Positions 15,963 through 24,224 of a stretch of DNA of 64,000 nt are shown piece by piece. A model generated the notes under the pieces. It was not told the DNA's origin. It saw only the letters and a program-made list of their open reading frames with translations, and searched no databases. Location: positions 1 to 64,000 of the forward strand of contig NZ_FQXY01000011.1 in NCBI RefSeq assembly GCF_900130125.1, in the 5' to 3' direction. Position numbers and translations under genes: made by a program. The DNA is from Bacteroides congonensis. Lineage in GTDB: Bacteria; Bacteroidota; Bacteroidia; Bacteroidales; Bacteroidaceae. Positions within the stretch are counted from its first letter, which is position 1; each line of letters begins with the position of its first letter.

Positions 15963-17768
15963 ATGAAAGGAATACACATTTTATTTAGAAAAGGTGTTGG
16001 AGCATTTGTAGCCTTATGGCTTTGCATGAACATTACCGCTTGTCAAGAAAGTGAAGATAATACATTGCCAGAAGAAGATTATTCTATGTATTATACGTCA
16101 AATACAGAAAGTCTTCAAGGATGGGAAGAAGCCCTATTTTCGTCAACAGGAGCTTATGTTATGAAACAGAGGGATGAAGCTTATGGATATACCTATATGA
16201 TAGGACTTGCTGATTCCCCTAATAACTGTGCTATGATTTTGTGTGATTTATCCAATCGTCCTCGTGAAATTTGCACACAAGGGACATTAATCAGTTTTAA
16301 TGATTATACGGAAAAAGGAGTAGACATCAGTGTTTATGATAGTGAATCAGGAATTACAACAGAACATGTTCCTTGTATATTCCCAACGCATTTAGAAACT
16401 AGGACTGCATTAACTCGAAGCGATGAAATTCCCATTGCTATAAGTTTAGGTCTGAAGGTGCAAGCATTGGGCGAATTTGCGGCAAATGTTCATGATTATT
16501 ATACGCTAGGTGGTTCTGGTGTAAAAGCTGCTCTTTCCACTGTTAGCGCAGTTGCCATGGTGTTGGGATATACTACAGATGGATGGGTAAATGCTTTAAC
16601 GACTGCTGTTTCAGCCGCTTCTGATGTGACAATGTGGCTTAAATTTGGTGGAAAAACTTTAGGTGGAGCGGTTACTTTTACAGTTGGAACATATTTGGAT
16701 TTATATTTGAAATATAAAGAATTGTACAAACAACAAATCGAGAACTTGTATGGTGATTGTCAAGTTACTACTGGAGGAGCACGTACAACAAGTCAGTCTT
16801 CTGCAAAAATTACCTTAGAAATTTCTGATTTTGAGACATTACCTTATACAGGTTATCAATGTGGTATAGCTATTAGCAAAAGTAATTTACTATATCCTAC
16901 ATTTAATGAAAGATGCCACCTGTTAGATGTAAATTCAGATGGCACTTATACTATTGATGTGGAAGGCTTGGAAGAAGGTCAGTACCGTTACCGTGCTTTT
17001 ATTATCAGCTCCTCACGTGTTTCTATGTGGAAGGGTGATATTGCAGGTCCTTTGATTCTTTATGGAGAAATCAAAGAACTTGATTTCAAAAAGTCTGATG
17101 TGTATATAGGGGATGTACAACAGACTTCCGTAGATAATAATGGCGGACATAATTATATATTTGATTTCACGGTTACTGCTGAATGCAATTTGTTATTTGA
17201 GGATTGGGGAGTAGCTTTATATAAATGGGACGAGCTACAGGAGACAAAAACTGTATTGGCTAATAATGTCACTGGGAAGAAAACTTTTGCATTTCAGGTT
17301 AATGTAAACGATGTTTTTATGGACACTGAACATATACCATACAAACCTATTACAGAATATAAAATTGTACCATGTAAGAAAGAAAAAGAAGGGATGGTAT
17401 ACGACATTAATAAAGCTGTAAAAGTGGAACTTTCATATGACCCAATATCTCTGTTAACTAACACCACATGGACTGGATATTATAATGGCTTGTTTCATGA
17501 TTGGAAATTTGGAAAGAGTGAGAGAGGTCAAAATTATTTAGGAATTGATGGATATACTTATGAGGGAGGGTATTATGTACGTTGTTATGAGGAATTTATA
17601 TCTAGCTATTCTTATGATGCATCTACCCAAAGATTGCAATTCAATCCTCAATTTCCTTCTTTTGCTGGAAACTTTGATTGTTGCAGAATATTAACATTGA
17701 CTAAAACGACTTTAATCATACTTCGTGAAGGTACAACGGAGGCTTGGACTTTTGAGAGAAAATTTTAG
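15963..17768 (+). CDS. Large secreted lipoprotein of unknown function
   Basis: From the ATG at 15963 the protein has 601 residues. It begins with a signal peptide and lipobox NITAC (Cys27), followed by acidic residues that in Bacteroides favour export to the cell surface. Residues about 165-260 form an unusual Gly/Ala/Thr/Val-rich hydrophobic stretch, interrupted by few charges, which could be a membrane-inserting hairpin. Next come one or two beta-sandwich-like segments with a YRYRAFI motif similar to fibronectin-type repeats, and a C-terminal lipocalin-like barrel segment (about 500-601). An in-frame TTG at 15951 is a less likely start. It is cargo of the integrated element; function unknown. 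Confidence 0.7.
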   Translation: MKGIHILFRKGVGAFVALWLCMNITACQESEDNTLPEEDYSMYYTSNTESLQGWEEALFSSTGAYVMKQRDEAYGYTYMIGLADSPNNCAMILCDLSNRPREICTQGTLISFNDYTEKGVDISVYDSESGITTEHVPCIFPTHLETRTALTRSDEIPIAISLGLKVQALGEFAANVHDYYTLGGSGVKAALSTVSAVAMVLGYTTDGWVNALTTAVSAASDVTMWLKFGGKTLGGAVTFTVGTYLDLYLKYKELYKQQIENLYGDCQVTTGGARTTSQSSAKITLEISDFETLPYTGYQCGIAISKSNLLYPTFNERCHLLDVNSDGTYTIDVEGLEEGQYRYRAFIISSSRVSMWKGDIAGPLILYGEIKELDFKKSDVYIGDVQQTSVDNNGGHNYIFDFTVTAECNLLFEDWGVALYKWDELQETKTVLANNVTGKKTFAFQVNVNDVFMDTEHIPYKPITEYKIVPCKKEKEGMVYDINKAVKVELSYDPISLLTNTTWTGYYNGLFHDWKFGKSERGQNYLGIDGYTYEGGYYVRCYEEFISSYSYDASTQRLQFNPQFPSFAGNFDCCRILTLTKTTLIILREGTTEAWTFERKF

Positions 17769-17937
17769 CTATTATGATGGCTATGTGTGTAAAGATAATT
17801 TCCAATTTGATATATAAAATATGTTTCATGTAGTCTTTAGGCACTTTTTGTGTAGTAGTTCATTAGGTTATTTATTTGTAATTGACTACCTTTACTGTAG
17901 ATAAATCAATTACCAACCTATTTATTCCTACACAAAT

Positions 17938-18111
17938 ATGCAAGTAACGCCAAAGAAGAATAACACAATTCATTATTTACCACAAGAGATTAGAGAAACT
18001 AGATTGACAGAAGTCACATACCTACCTATTACAAGGGAGATGTTAGAACGGTTATTCTCAAATTCAGCTAAGAAGAATAAGCATAAATTAGTTAAGAAGA
18101 GAAGAAAATAA
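17938..18111 (+). CDS. Small basic protein (57 residues), hypothetical
   Basis: An ATG at 17938 opens a 57-codon frame ending TAA at 18111. The product starts MQVTPKKNNTIHYLPQEI and ends in a Lys/Arg-rich tail (KKNKHKLVKKRRK), suggesting nucleic-acid binding or a protein-protein tail. Codon use looks natural for the element, and the frame runs in the same direction as its neighbours. I know of no matching family, and such a short frame could be chance. Confidence 0.45.
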   Translation: MQVTPKKNNTIHYLPQEIRETRLTEVTYLPITREMLERLFSNSAKKNKHKLVKKRRK

Positions 18112-18337
18112 ATTGAAGCAATAAGTCTTTTCAACTATTGTATAATTGTAATCATATTCCTACATTTGTTGGTGGAAGACTAAAGATAGATTATGGGATA
18201 TTATGAATTACTATTGGATGAAAAATAGTAAGGAAATTAGTAGTTTGTTAAAATGGTATTATAGATGTAATGGCATTTGCATCCCTTCATCAACAGGTTT
18301 ATGCAGTTTAATATTTACCATATAAAATGATAAGCTT

Positions 18338-18742
18338 ATGAATACGTTTTGGAAAATTACATTGGGATTTATGATTGGAGTTGTATGCACACTTGCAACT
18401 TTAATCGTTTTTGGAACAGGGTATAATGATAATGCAGAGCACAAGCCAACAGAGCACAAAAACAGAGTGCTCCAGTTTCAAAGTGATGAAGAAGCCCCAG
18501 AGCATGATGTTCACTCATTTGAACTTTCCACAAAAAATGGAATAATAAAATTGCATACATATATGTCCAAAGATTCTGTTCAAATTCTTATGGGACGTCC
18601 TCAATCTACAGATATACAGGATATTGGTGGAATGGGTGTTTATGAAACTTGGAAGTATAAAGGACGGAATCAGTATGTTGACGAATTTACTTTGAGATTT
18701 AAAGACGGGGAGTTAGAATCTGTACATCAATATAGAGAATAA
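18338..18742 (+). CDS. Membrane-anchored BamE/SmpA-like small protein
   Basis: The 134-residue protein has one N-terminal hydrophobic segment (about residues 5-27), probably an anchor or uncleaved signal. A short hydrophilic linker leads to a C-terminal region (about 70-134) with the layout of the BamE/SmpA/OmlA fold: SVQILMGRPQST, an aromatic YETWKYKG strand, then FTLRFKDGELES. These domains occur in outer-membrane assembly factors and many small periplasmic proteins. It precedes a terminator shared with the converging BspA-type gene. The role within the element is unknown. Confidence 0.6.
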   Translation: MNTFWKITLGFMIGVVCTLATLIVFGTGYNDNAEHKPTEHKNRVLQFQSDEEAPEHDVHSFELSTKNGIIKLHTYMSKDSVQILMGRPQSTDIQDIGGMGVYETWKYKGRNQYVDEFTLRFKDGELESVHQYRE

Positions 18743-18780
18743 TTGCAGGAAGGAAAGACATTTTGTTCTTTGAAAATCAT

Positions 18781-18820
18781 AAAAGGCAGCAAGTGAATTA
18801 TATTTCAAATGCTGCCTTTA
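18781..18820. terminator. Bidirectional terminator hairpin (family copy 1)
   Basis: AAAGGCAGCA and TGCTGCCTTT form a 10-bp stem between two converging genes. The sequence closely resembles the hairpin at 21838-21876, with a compensated base-pair change in the stem. Confidence 0.75.
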
Positions 18821-18849
18821 CCCTTATTTCCCAATTATGCGAGATATAC

Positions 18850-21432
18850 TTAATCCCCTTCTGTTATATAATTTGATACAAAAGCCCAATTACTATTTTG
18901 GTATGTTTCTAAACAGCCTTTAGGGACAATCAATTGTTCACAACCAAGCTCACTGTAGTCGTAGCCAATGATTGGTGGAACAGTTGCATTACAATATATT
19001 TTACTAAATGAACTAGGTACACTGGCATTATCATCTGAACCTGCATCAAAGGCGCTATCTTCAATTTGTTTCAATCCTGTACCTAAATATAATTCACCTC
19101 CTTTGAGCACTCCAGTACACTCCTTAAAAGCTGCATAACCAATAGTTTCTACAGAATTAGGTATAATTAGCTTTCCTTTAAATCCTGTACATCCTTCAAA
19201 AGCAAACTTACCTATAGTTTTTACATTGTCTGGAATTACAAGGTCTCCAGTTAAACTCTTACATCCCTCAAAAGCTCCATCCTCTATTTCTTCGACTGTT
19301 GTTGGTAACTCAATAGAAGTAAGATTCCCACAACCACTAAAAACACACCAACCTAGTGTCGTGACTTTAGTTGAAGATAAGCCTTCAATTGAAGAGAGAT
19401 TCTTACAATCCCTAAAAGCACTTTCACCAATATGATGTACAAGTGTGGAGAATGATATGTTTTGAAGATTATTACAAGTTCTAAAAGCACTACCTGCTAT
19501 AGCTGTATATCCAAGTAAAATATTATATGACTTACCTTCCAATTTTGGAGGATAGCGAATAATTGTAACATCATCTCCGTCATTGGAATACAATACTCCA
19601 TCTCTTACACCAATAATATTTCTATCATTATTGGTGCTAACTAATTCAAAATTTCGTAAATTGTCACAAAATGCAAAAACTTGGTCACCTATTGTCTCGA
19701 CAGAATGAGGAATTGGCATTTCTTCGATTTGAGGACACCAAAAAGCTCCATACCCTATCTCCTTCAAGCAATTTCCTTGTTCATATTCAATAGTCTTAAC
19801 TTGGCATAATTCAAAAGCCATGTCTCCAATTGATTGTACGTTTCTTCCAATTGTAATTTTAGATATATTGCTATAATAAAAGATTGATTGCCCAACTACA
19901 AGTTCACTAGAAGGAATGTTGCAATCAATATATAATTCTCCTGTTGTGTAATCTGCAAAGGCTCTTGAACTCAAAGTTTGGATGCTGTTGGGAATGTTAA
20001 TATATTCAACATTGGTACAGTATTCAAAAGCTGATTTTCCAATATACGTTACAGTATTGGGTATTATAATATTAATTATTCCAGTTTTATGAAAAGCATA
20101 ATCGCTAATCTTTGTGATATTCTTAGGATATTCAATACCTGTTAATTGACTACATTCTTCAAATGCGTGTTCCCCAATCTCTGTCACTTCATTTACAAAA
20201 GAAAATGTAACCGTATATTCACCTTGTGTAGCATAAGTATGTGTACTGGAAATTCCATTAGTTCCATCTCCATAATCAATACTAATCAAACGATTACCTG
20301 CACCCGCTATTGGATACGCATCAATATCATTTGCTATTTTAATGGTCTGATTGGATGAGATAGTTCTATATGTTGCAGTAAATGTATATGTGGGCAGAGA
20401 GGGAACTATGCCTATATAATCAGAAGCGTAAGTTGATTCACTGTCCTCCAACTTCAATGCCAGTTGTGCACCTTGTGTACCAGCGAAAAATGCATCATCC
20501 AGATTCTCACCAGAAACCTTCAAACTCAATATTCCATCTTCTGCACTGATAGACAATACAGGGAACTGTATAAAGTCAATAGCCCTGCTTCTAATGATGG
20601 TATATACTCCCTGTACTGATACTACACCATCATATTTCACCAACAAATCAGCACTTTCTTTGGGGGAAATCTCAAAGTCCAGTTCTATGTAACTGTCTGC
20701 TTTTGAAGTGCCAACAACAGTTGCCTTGCCATCGTCATAACGGGGAATGTATGAAACAGACTTAATGTCCTTTACTATTGACAGGGTATTTTTAGGAATT
20801 GTCAGCACAGTACCACTTGGGAGGGTAAACTCTACATATCCTTCTTTCTCTTCCACGCTCTTAAAGAAATTGTCACCATCTTTTCCTGCATCTCCAGTTG
20901 CCTGTCCTATGTCAGTCCATGTTTCACCGTTAAACAAAAACCACCTTCCATTTCTTATTTCCAGTTGTGGGCTTACAGCGTCTTGCCCATCCTCGCCAGT
21001 GGTGGGTATTTTATTTCCTTTCTTATCAGTCAACCATTCCCCATTCACCTTCCAATAATATGTTTCACCATCTTGGTCTACTGTAATTACAGGAGTAGTG
21101 CCATCATCACCTTTGTTACCCTGCTCACCTTTGTCACCATGATAGATGGTAATTGGTTCGCCTTTGGTGAATGAGATTGTATAGCCTATAACTTTCTCCC
21201 CTTCCTTGATTGGAGTAACTTTGGTTATACTGTTGTTGTCTTGTAATGCCTGTACCAGTTTCTGTAGGGAACTGATATTGCCATTCATCTGTTTGCATAA
21301 TTCTTCCAATGAAGTAACCCTTTCATCCAGTTGGTGGATGCTGTCCCATAAATCATCTGTGTTTGTCTTGCAACTATAAAATGTGGTAGCCAGCGTTGCA
21401 ATAACCAAGAAAAAGAATGTCGCCTTTTTCAT
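18850..21432 (-). CDS. BspA-type leucine-rich-repeat surface lipoprotein
   Basis: From the likely ATG at 21432 the protein has 860 residues. It has a signal peptide with lipobox FYSC, a heptad-like coiled coil (about 25-65), a DUF4988-like N-terminal module with collagen-like stretches (GDKGEQGNKGDDG, GDAGKDGDN), a beta-rich middle and a PKD-like segment. From about residue 395 onward it has more than a dozen LRR_5/BspA repeats of the form IGxxAFxxCxxLxxIxIPxxVxxI. Proteins of this type bind host matrix proteins or other bacteria. It ends close to the terminator at 18.8 kb and is preceded by a structured leader. Two further ATGs lie just upstream. Confidence 0.85.
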   Translation of the reverse strand: MKKATFFFLVIATLATTFYSCKTNTDDLWDSIHQLDERVTSLEELCKQMNGNISSLQKLVQALQDNNSITKVTPIKEGEKVIGYTISFTKGEPITIYHGDKGEQGNKGDDGTTPVITVDQDGETYYWKVNGEWLTDKKGNKIPTTGEDGQDAVSPQLEIRNGRWFLFNGETWTDIGQATGDAGKDGDNFFKSVEEKEGYVEFTLPSGTVLTIPKNTLSIVKDIKSVSYIPRYDDGKATVVGTSKADSYIELDFEISPKESADLLVKYDGVVSVQGVYTIIRSRAIDFIQFPVLSISAEDGILSLKVSGENLDDAFFAGTQGAQLALKLEDSESTYASDYIGIVPSLPTYTFTATYRTISSNQTIKIANDIDAYPIAGAGNRLISIDYGDGTNGISSTHTYATQGEYTVTFSFVNEVTEIGEHAFEECSQLTGIEYPKNITKISDYAFHKTGIINIIIPNTVTYIGKSAFEYCTNVEYINIPNSIQTLSSRAFADYTTGELYIDCNIPSSELVVGQSIFYYSNISKITIGRNVQSIGDMAFELCQVKTIEYEQGNCLKEIGYGAFWCPQIEEMPIPHSVETIGDQVFAFCDNLRNFELVSTNNDRNIIGVRDGVLYSNDGDDVTIIRYPPKLEGKSYNILLGYTAIAGSAFRTCNNLQNISFSTLVHHIGESAFRDCKNLSSIEGLSSTKVTTLGWCVFSGCGNLTSIELPTTVEEIEDGAFEGCKSLTGDLVIPDNVKTIGKFAFEGCTGFKGKLIIPNSVETIGYAAFKECTGVLKGGELYLGTGLKQIEDSAFDAGSDDNASVPSSFSKIYCNATVPPIIGYDYSELGCEQLIVPKGCLETYQNSNWAFVSNYITEGD

Positions 21433-21493
21433 CATAACCAATAAATAATAATAGCCATTTCACTCCTATAATGGCAGTAATATATTCATAAAA

Positions 21494-21606
21494 GAAAGTG
21501 TGGAGCAATTAGTCTTCCCATCAACTCTTGTACAGATTCCAAACCATATCCCTGTTTGGGTGAAACTGCATTGAAACCTTATAACAGGAAGATACTAAAC
21601 ACTTTC
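21494..21606 (-). ncRNA. Structured leader of the BspA-type gene
   Basis: Outer arms GAAAGTGT (21494-21501) and ACACTTTC (21599-21606), inner arms GTCTTCC (21512-21518) and GGAAGAT (21587-21593), and a CCAAAC/GTTTGG apical hairpin make a 113-base rod-like fold about 60 bases before the start codon. A GGGTGAA next to the apical stem recalls the AAGGTGAA of the units at 22.5-22.7 kb. Function is unknown; a leader element is inferred from position. Confidence 0.5.
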
Positions 21607-21643
21607 ATTATGGTGTTGTCGTACAGATATTTAATTGATGTGA

Positions 21644-21651
21644 CAAAGATA
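21644..21651 (-). promoter_or_regulatory. -7 box before the BspA-type gene
   Basis: TATCTTTG on the minus strand. Transcription would start near 21637 and include the whole structured leader. No clear -33 box. Confidence 0.5.
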
Positions 21652-21837
21652 GAATTTTTTATTTATATTATCATATAAGACGTGTTTATTCTTAACGAAC
21701 CTCAATTTAGACTAAATATCAATACAAGTATAAAATCCTCACTTTTGTATCTAAAGGTCAGATAATCATAAATCTGCACTTACTCTCTGTAATTGTTGAC
21801 AATACGTTCTTTTACAAAAAAATATTCCTGTAAAATT

Positions 21838-21876
21838 AAAGGTAGCAGATGAATCTTACTTCAAGTGCTACCTTTA
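21838..21876 (-). terminator. Terminator hairpin after the lipocalin-like gene (family copy 2)
   Basis: AAAGGTAGCA and TGCTACCTTT form a 10-bp stem directly after the gene ending at 21894. It is similar in sequence and loop to the hairpin at 18781-18820, with the C-G pair replaced by T-A. Confidence 0.7.
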
Positions 21877-21893
21877 TTGATTAATAATAGTGT

Positions 21894-22439
21894 TTATTCC
21901 ATTTTAGTAAATGTTTCTGTAAAGTCTGCACTGTCACGATGATTAGGATTATAATCAGGGTCAGTTGGCTGACTGGTTTGTACATTGTCATATTTAACAC
22001 GAATCGCCAACTTTTCTGCTGTTAAGGCTTCAATTATGAGATTGGCATAAGAATCAAAATAACCATAGTTTCCATTAGTCTTACTTACCGTTAACGTGTT
22101 ACCGTTTAAAGTCAACGTTTGACTACCTCCATCAGCTCTCCATTCTGAACCATTATAGTAATATGCGGCTACAGAATAAGTGTTATCTGTTAGTTTTTTG
22201 ATAACTAGTTTTTCGCACTCACCATCACCACTATCGGGATTGTAAGGGTCGCAAGTATAATCCCATTCTTCTCTTTCGGTTTCTTCGTTGCAGCTTTCCC
22301 AACCTGCACTACGTACCAATCCCCAAGTTCCCTCTAACTGGCTTACATCAATGTCATCATCGTCATCGCTACAAGCGGTAAAGTTCAAACACAACACAAC
22401 CATTAACAAGGTTGTTCCAATAAATCTCAATGTTTTCAT
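21894..22439 (-). CDS. Lipocalin-like lipoprotein
   Basis: From the ATG at 22439 the protein has 181 residues. It has a signal peptide, a lipobox NFTAC and a run of aspartates (SDDDDDID) after the cysteine that is typical of surface-exported Bacteroides lipoproteins. The mature part is beta-rich, starts QLEGTWGLV and contains TLTLNGNTLTV, the pattern of the lipocalin-like families common in Bacteroides. Ligand unknown. An in-frame extension to 22496 lacks signal-peptide character and is rejected. It has its own promoter and an unusually long structured leader of about 300 bases. Confidence 0.75.
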   Translation of the reverse strand: MKTLRFIGTTLLMVVLCLNFTACSDDDDDIDVSQLEGTWGLVRSAGWESCNEETEREEWDYTCDPYNPDSGDGECEKLVIKKLTDNTYSVAAYYYNGSEWRADGGSQTLTLNGNTLTVSKTNGNYGYFDSYANLIIEALTAEKLAIRVKYDNVQTSQPTDPDYNPNHRDSADFTETFTKME

Positions 22440-22496
22440 AATTGATATAAATTTAATTCTGCCAACCTGTTCCCTATAGTTGGCTACTACATACAA

Positions 22497-22699
22497 GAAG
22501 CGTGGGAACTATTGAATATTACTACTGTGGGGCTCTGGACTTGCCCAAGGTGAATAATAAACAATAGCCCACGCCAAACGATATATAGACTATCTTAACA
22601 AGATAGGTATATAACATTGACGTGAGCGTTCTTGCCTATTATCTTCACCTTTTGAAATTGTCCAGATTTCACAGTAAGATAATATCTTAAACGCTCTTC
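22497..22699. repeat. 203-bp near-palindrome built of two inverted hairpin units
   Basis: All arms are concentric around 22599: GAAG..CGT with ACGC..CTTC, TACTGTG (22523-22529) with CACAGTA (22670-22676), CTGGAC (22535-22540) with GTCCAG (22660-22665), AGGTGAA (22548-22554) with TTCACCT (22644-22650), and TATCTT with AAGATA at the centre. Each half also folds alone. Unit A (22500-22574) has GCGTGGG/CCCACGC and CTATTG/CAATAG stems. Unit B (about 22622-22697, opposite strand) has AGCGTT/AACGCT and TATTATC/GATAATA. Stems differ, while the TACTGTG, CTGGAC and AAGGTGAA segments are kept. It lies in the leader of the lipocalin-like gene. It could be a structured RNA or a DNA recombination/protein-binding site. 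Confidence 0.7.
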
Positions 22700-22748
22700 G
22701 TTAACTATGTCCTTTCAGAACTATCTCCATAGAAGTCTGAAATTGCTA

Positions 22749-22778
22749 CAAAGTTACTAAAAGCTGTTTAATTTGCAA
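22749..22778 (-). promoter_or_regulatory. Promoter of the lipocalin-like gene
   Basis: On the minus strand, TTG (22776-22778), 19 bases, then TAACTTTG (22749-22756). It predicts a leader of about 300 bases that carries the 203-bp palindrome. Confidence 0.6.
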
Positions 22779-22827
22779 GAACTATTGTTTATTAAAAGTT
22801 GAGAACTGTCTCTACTCAATAATTCAA

Positions 22828-22888
22828 GGTTGGTATGAAACTTGCCAAATCCCCATATAAATAGAAATTCTGAATTTTCATACCAACC
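22828..22888. repeat. 13-bp perfect inverted repeat next to the short recombinase gene
   Basis: GGTTGGTATGAAA (22828-22840) and its exact complement (22876-22888) flank 35 bases, seven bases beyond the stop codon of the recombinase gene. There is no T-run on either side, so it is a poor terminator. A recombination site is possible. Confidence 0.6.
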
Positions 22889-22894
22889 CAATTA

Positions 22895-23482
22895 TCAGAA
22901 ACTAAGACAATCATAGGTATTTAATAATTCCTCTTGCCTTAATCCCAAGTATCTCTTAGTAATTGACACACTGGAATGATTGAATAGCTCCATTAGCTTG
23001 ACAAGTGCAAGCTCTGAATTATCGTTATTCATGTTATAAACCTGTCTGCCAAAAGTCTTCCTAAGAGAATGGCAACTGAAATTGCCTATATGCAACCTGT
23101 ATTTTTTCTTAATCTCCTTTAACATGACATTGATTCTCTGAACTGTGAAGATAGTGCCTTTCTGACTTATCAATACAGGAGCATTTATGCCAACTGGATT
23201 TATATGCCCATAACAATCTCTGATATGTTGCTGTAGCTGCATATTAATCCTAATAGTCCTTTGCTTTCCTGTTTTAATCTCTATAATGGTAAATTCTTCC
23301 GCATCTAATATCTGATTCCACCTTAAAGCGAGAATATCAGAAATTCTTAAACCTGTGAAGCAACCCAAAGCGATAAGAAGTGACATCTTATAGTTACTAT
23401 CCCTTGCCAACTTTCTTATTAAGTTCATGGCTTCGCTCCATTGCAGATAATCTGCTGTTGTACTTGAATATTTAAGTGACAT
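22895..23482 (-). CDS. Short tyrosine recombinase (FimB-sized)
   Basis: The 195-residue protein consists of little more than the catalytic domain of a tyrosine recombinase. The expected residues are present: Arg46 (GLRISD), a Lys near 70-73, His138 and Arg141 (HSLRK), His169 (FNHSS) and Tyr178 (KRYLGL). A normal N-terminal core-binding domain is absent. The size matches FimB/FimE-type invertases (about 200 residues), so it may invert a DNA segment, or it may be the truncated remains of a longer integrase. It lies inside the integrated element but far from the attachment repeats, so it is unlikely to be the element's own integrase. Confidence 0.85.
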   Translation of the reverse strand: MSLKYSSTTADYLQWSEAMNLIRKLARDSNYKMSLLIALGCFTGLRISDILALRWNQILDAEEFTIIEIKTGKQRTIRINMQLQQHIRDCYGHINPVGINAPVLISQKGTIFTVQRINVMLKEIKKKYRLHIGNFSCHSLRKTFGRQVYNMNNDNSELALVKLMELFNHSSVSITKRYLGLRQEELLNTYDCLSF

Positions 23483-23639
23483 AACGTTCTGTTTTATAGT
23501 GAAACTAATATAAGTGAATATTATTTTTTAGTTGGAATATCTAATTTGCTGATTATTAGCCAAACATTCACTAATTTACAAAGTGAACATTTTTATAAAG
23601 CAAGGACACTAAGTAAATAATGTCCTTACTTCATTCAAC

Positions 23640-23912
23640 CTATATAAAAGGTAGGTGAGCTTCATCCAACACGCCACTGTCAACTATCCGTTTACAAAGT
23701 TCGTGTGATGCCTGATTTCTAAGGTCTGTGCCATAGTCCTTACTACCAACCATGCGAATAATCTCCACAATGGTTTTCATTAATTCCTGCTGTAGTGTAC
23801 GGTGATAACACCTTGTACTCTCTGCAAACCTTTTTGGATTCCAACCATAATCATTCAAGGCTCTTTCAAGTTCTTGCGCTGCCTTGTATTCGCGACTGCC
23901 TTCTATTATCAT
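23640..23912 (-). CDS. Hypothetical small protein (90 residues)
   Basis: The product is helical and charged, begins MIIEGSREYKAAQELERAL and contains WNPKRFAESTRCYHRTLQQ, with no signal or membrane segment. I do not recognise the family. It is read in the same direction as DUF3871 and the small membrane-protein genes upstream and probably belongs to that group. Confidence 0.6.
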   Translation of the reverse strand: MIIEGSREYKAAQELERALNDYGWNPKRFAESTRCYHRTLQQELMKTIVEIIRMVGSKDYGTDLRNQASHELCKRIVDSGVLDEAHLPFI

Positions 23913-23940
23913 ATTCTTTAATATTTAAGAGGTTTATAAA

Positions 23941-23970
23941 TAAAAAGAGCACCTGTATAGATGCCCTTTG
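23941..23970 (-). terminator. Terminator after the 41-residue membrane protein gene
   Basis: On the minus strand AAAGGGCATC pairs with GGTGCTCTTT (with G-T pairs) and is followed by T residues. It resembles the hairpin at 24149-24190. Confidence 0.55.
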
Positions 23971-23990
23971 TTTCTCTGCATTTTAATGTA

Positions 23991-24116
23991 CTACTTCATT
24001 GTAATAATCTGGTATATAGTCCAAATAATCATCAAGAAGAATACAACAGGTGAAATTGCACACGCAATAAAGAAAACTATAATCCAGAATGTAACGACTA
24101 CTAACGTTTGTAACAT
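23991..24116 (-). CDS. Small membrane protein (41 residues)
   Basis: From the ATG at 24116 the product is MLQTLVVV...IITMK, almost entirely hydrophobic and long enough for one membrane span or a tight hairpin. A longer frame to 24218 would begin inside the terminator hairpin upstream and is rejected. It follows DUF3871 in the same direction. Tiny membrane proteins of this type are common in Bacteroides elements; function unknown. Confidence 0.5.
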   Translation of the reverse strand: MLQTLVVVTFWIIVFFIACAISPVVFFLMIIWTIYQIITMK

Positions 24117-24148
24117 AAATCTTTGATTATTAATAAGTGATATAATAA

Positions 24149-24190
24149 AGAAAGGACACCTATACTTTATTATATAGATGCCCTTTTTTC
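24149..24190 (-). terminator. Terminator after the DUF3871 gene
   Basis: On the minus strand AAAGGGCATCTATA pairs with TATAGGTGTCCTTT, a 14-bp stem including G-T pairs. The stem is similar to the one at 23941-23970. Confidence 0.55.
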
Positions 24191-24224
24191 TGTATTTGAC
24201 AATCCTGTGTATTCTCAAATACCA

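Noticed and set aside
18850..21432. Collagen-like protein or phage tail fibre
   Set aside because: The collagen-like stretches are short; the lipobox, coiled coil and BspA repeats point to a surface lipoprotein.
22497..22699. Integron attC site pair or cobalamin riboswitch
   Set aside because: No integron-type core sites and no cassette array. ACTGTG and GGTGAA words recall the cobalamin riboswitch, but they occur in the wrong order and without the rest of its core.
22895..23482. Short recombinase as the integrase responsible for the 17-kb element
   Set aside because: It lacks arm and core-binding domains and is about 7 kb from the nearer attachment repeat; the 597-residue integrase beside attR is the better candidate.
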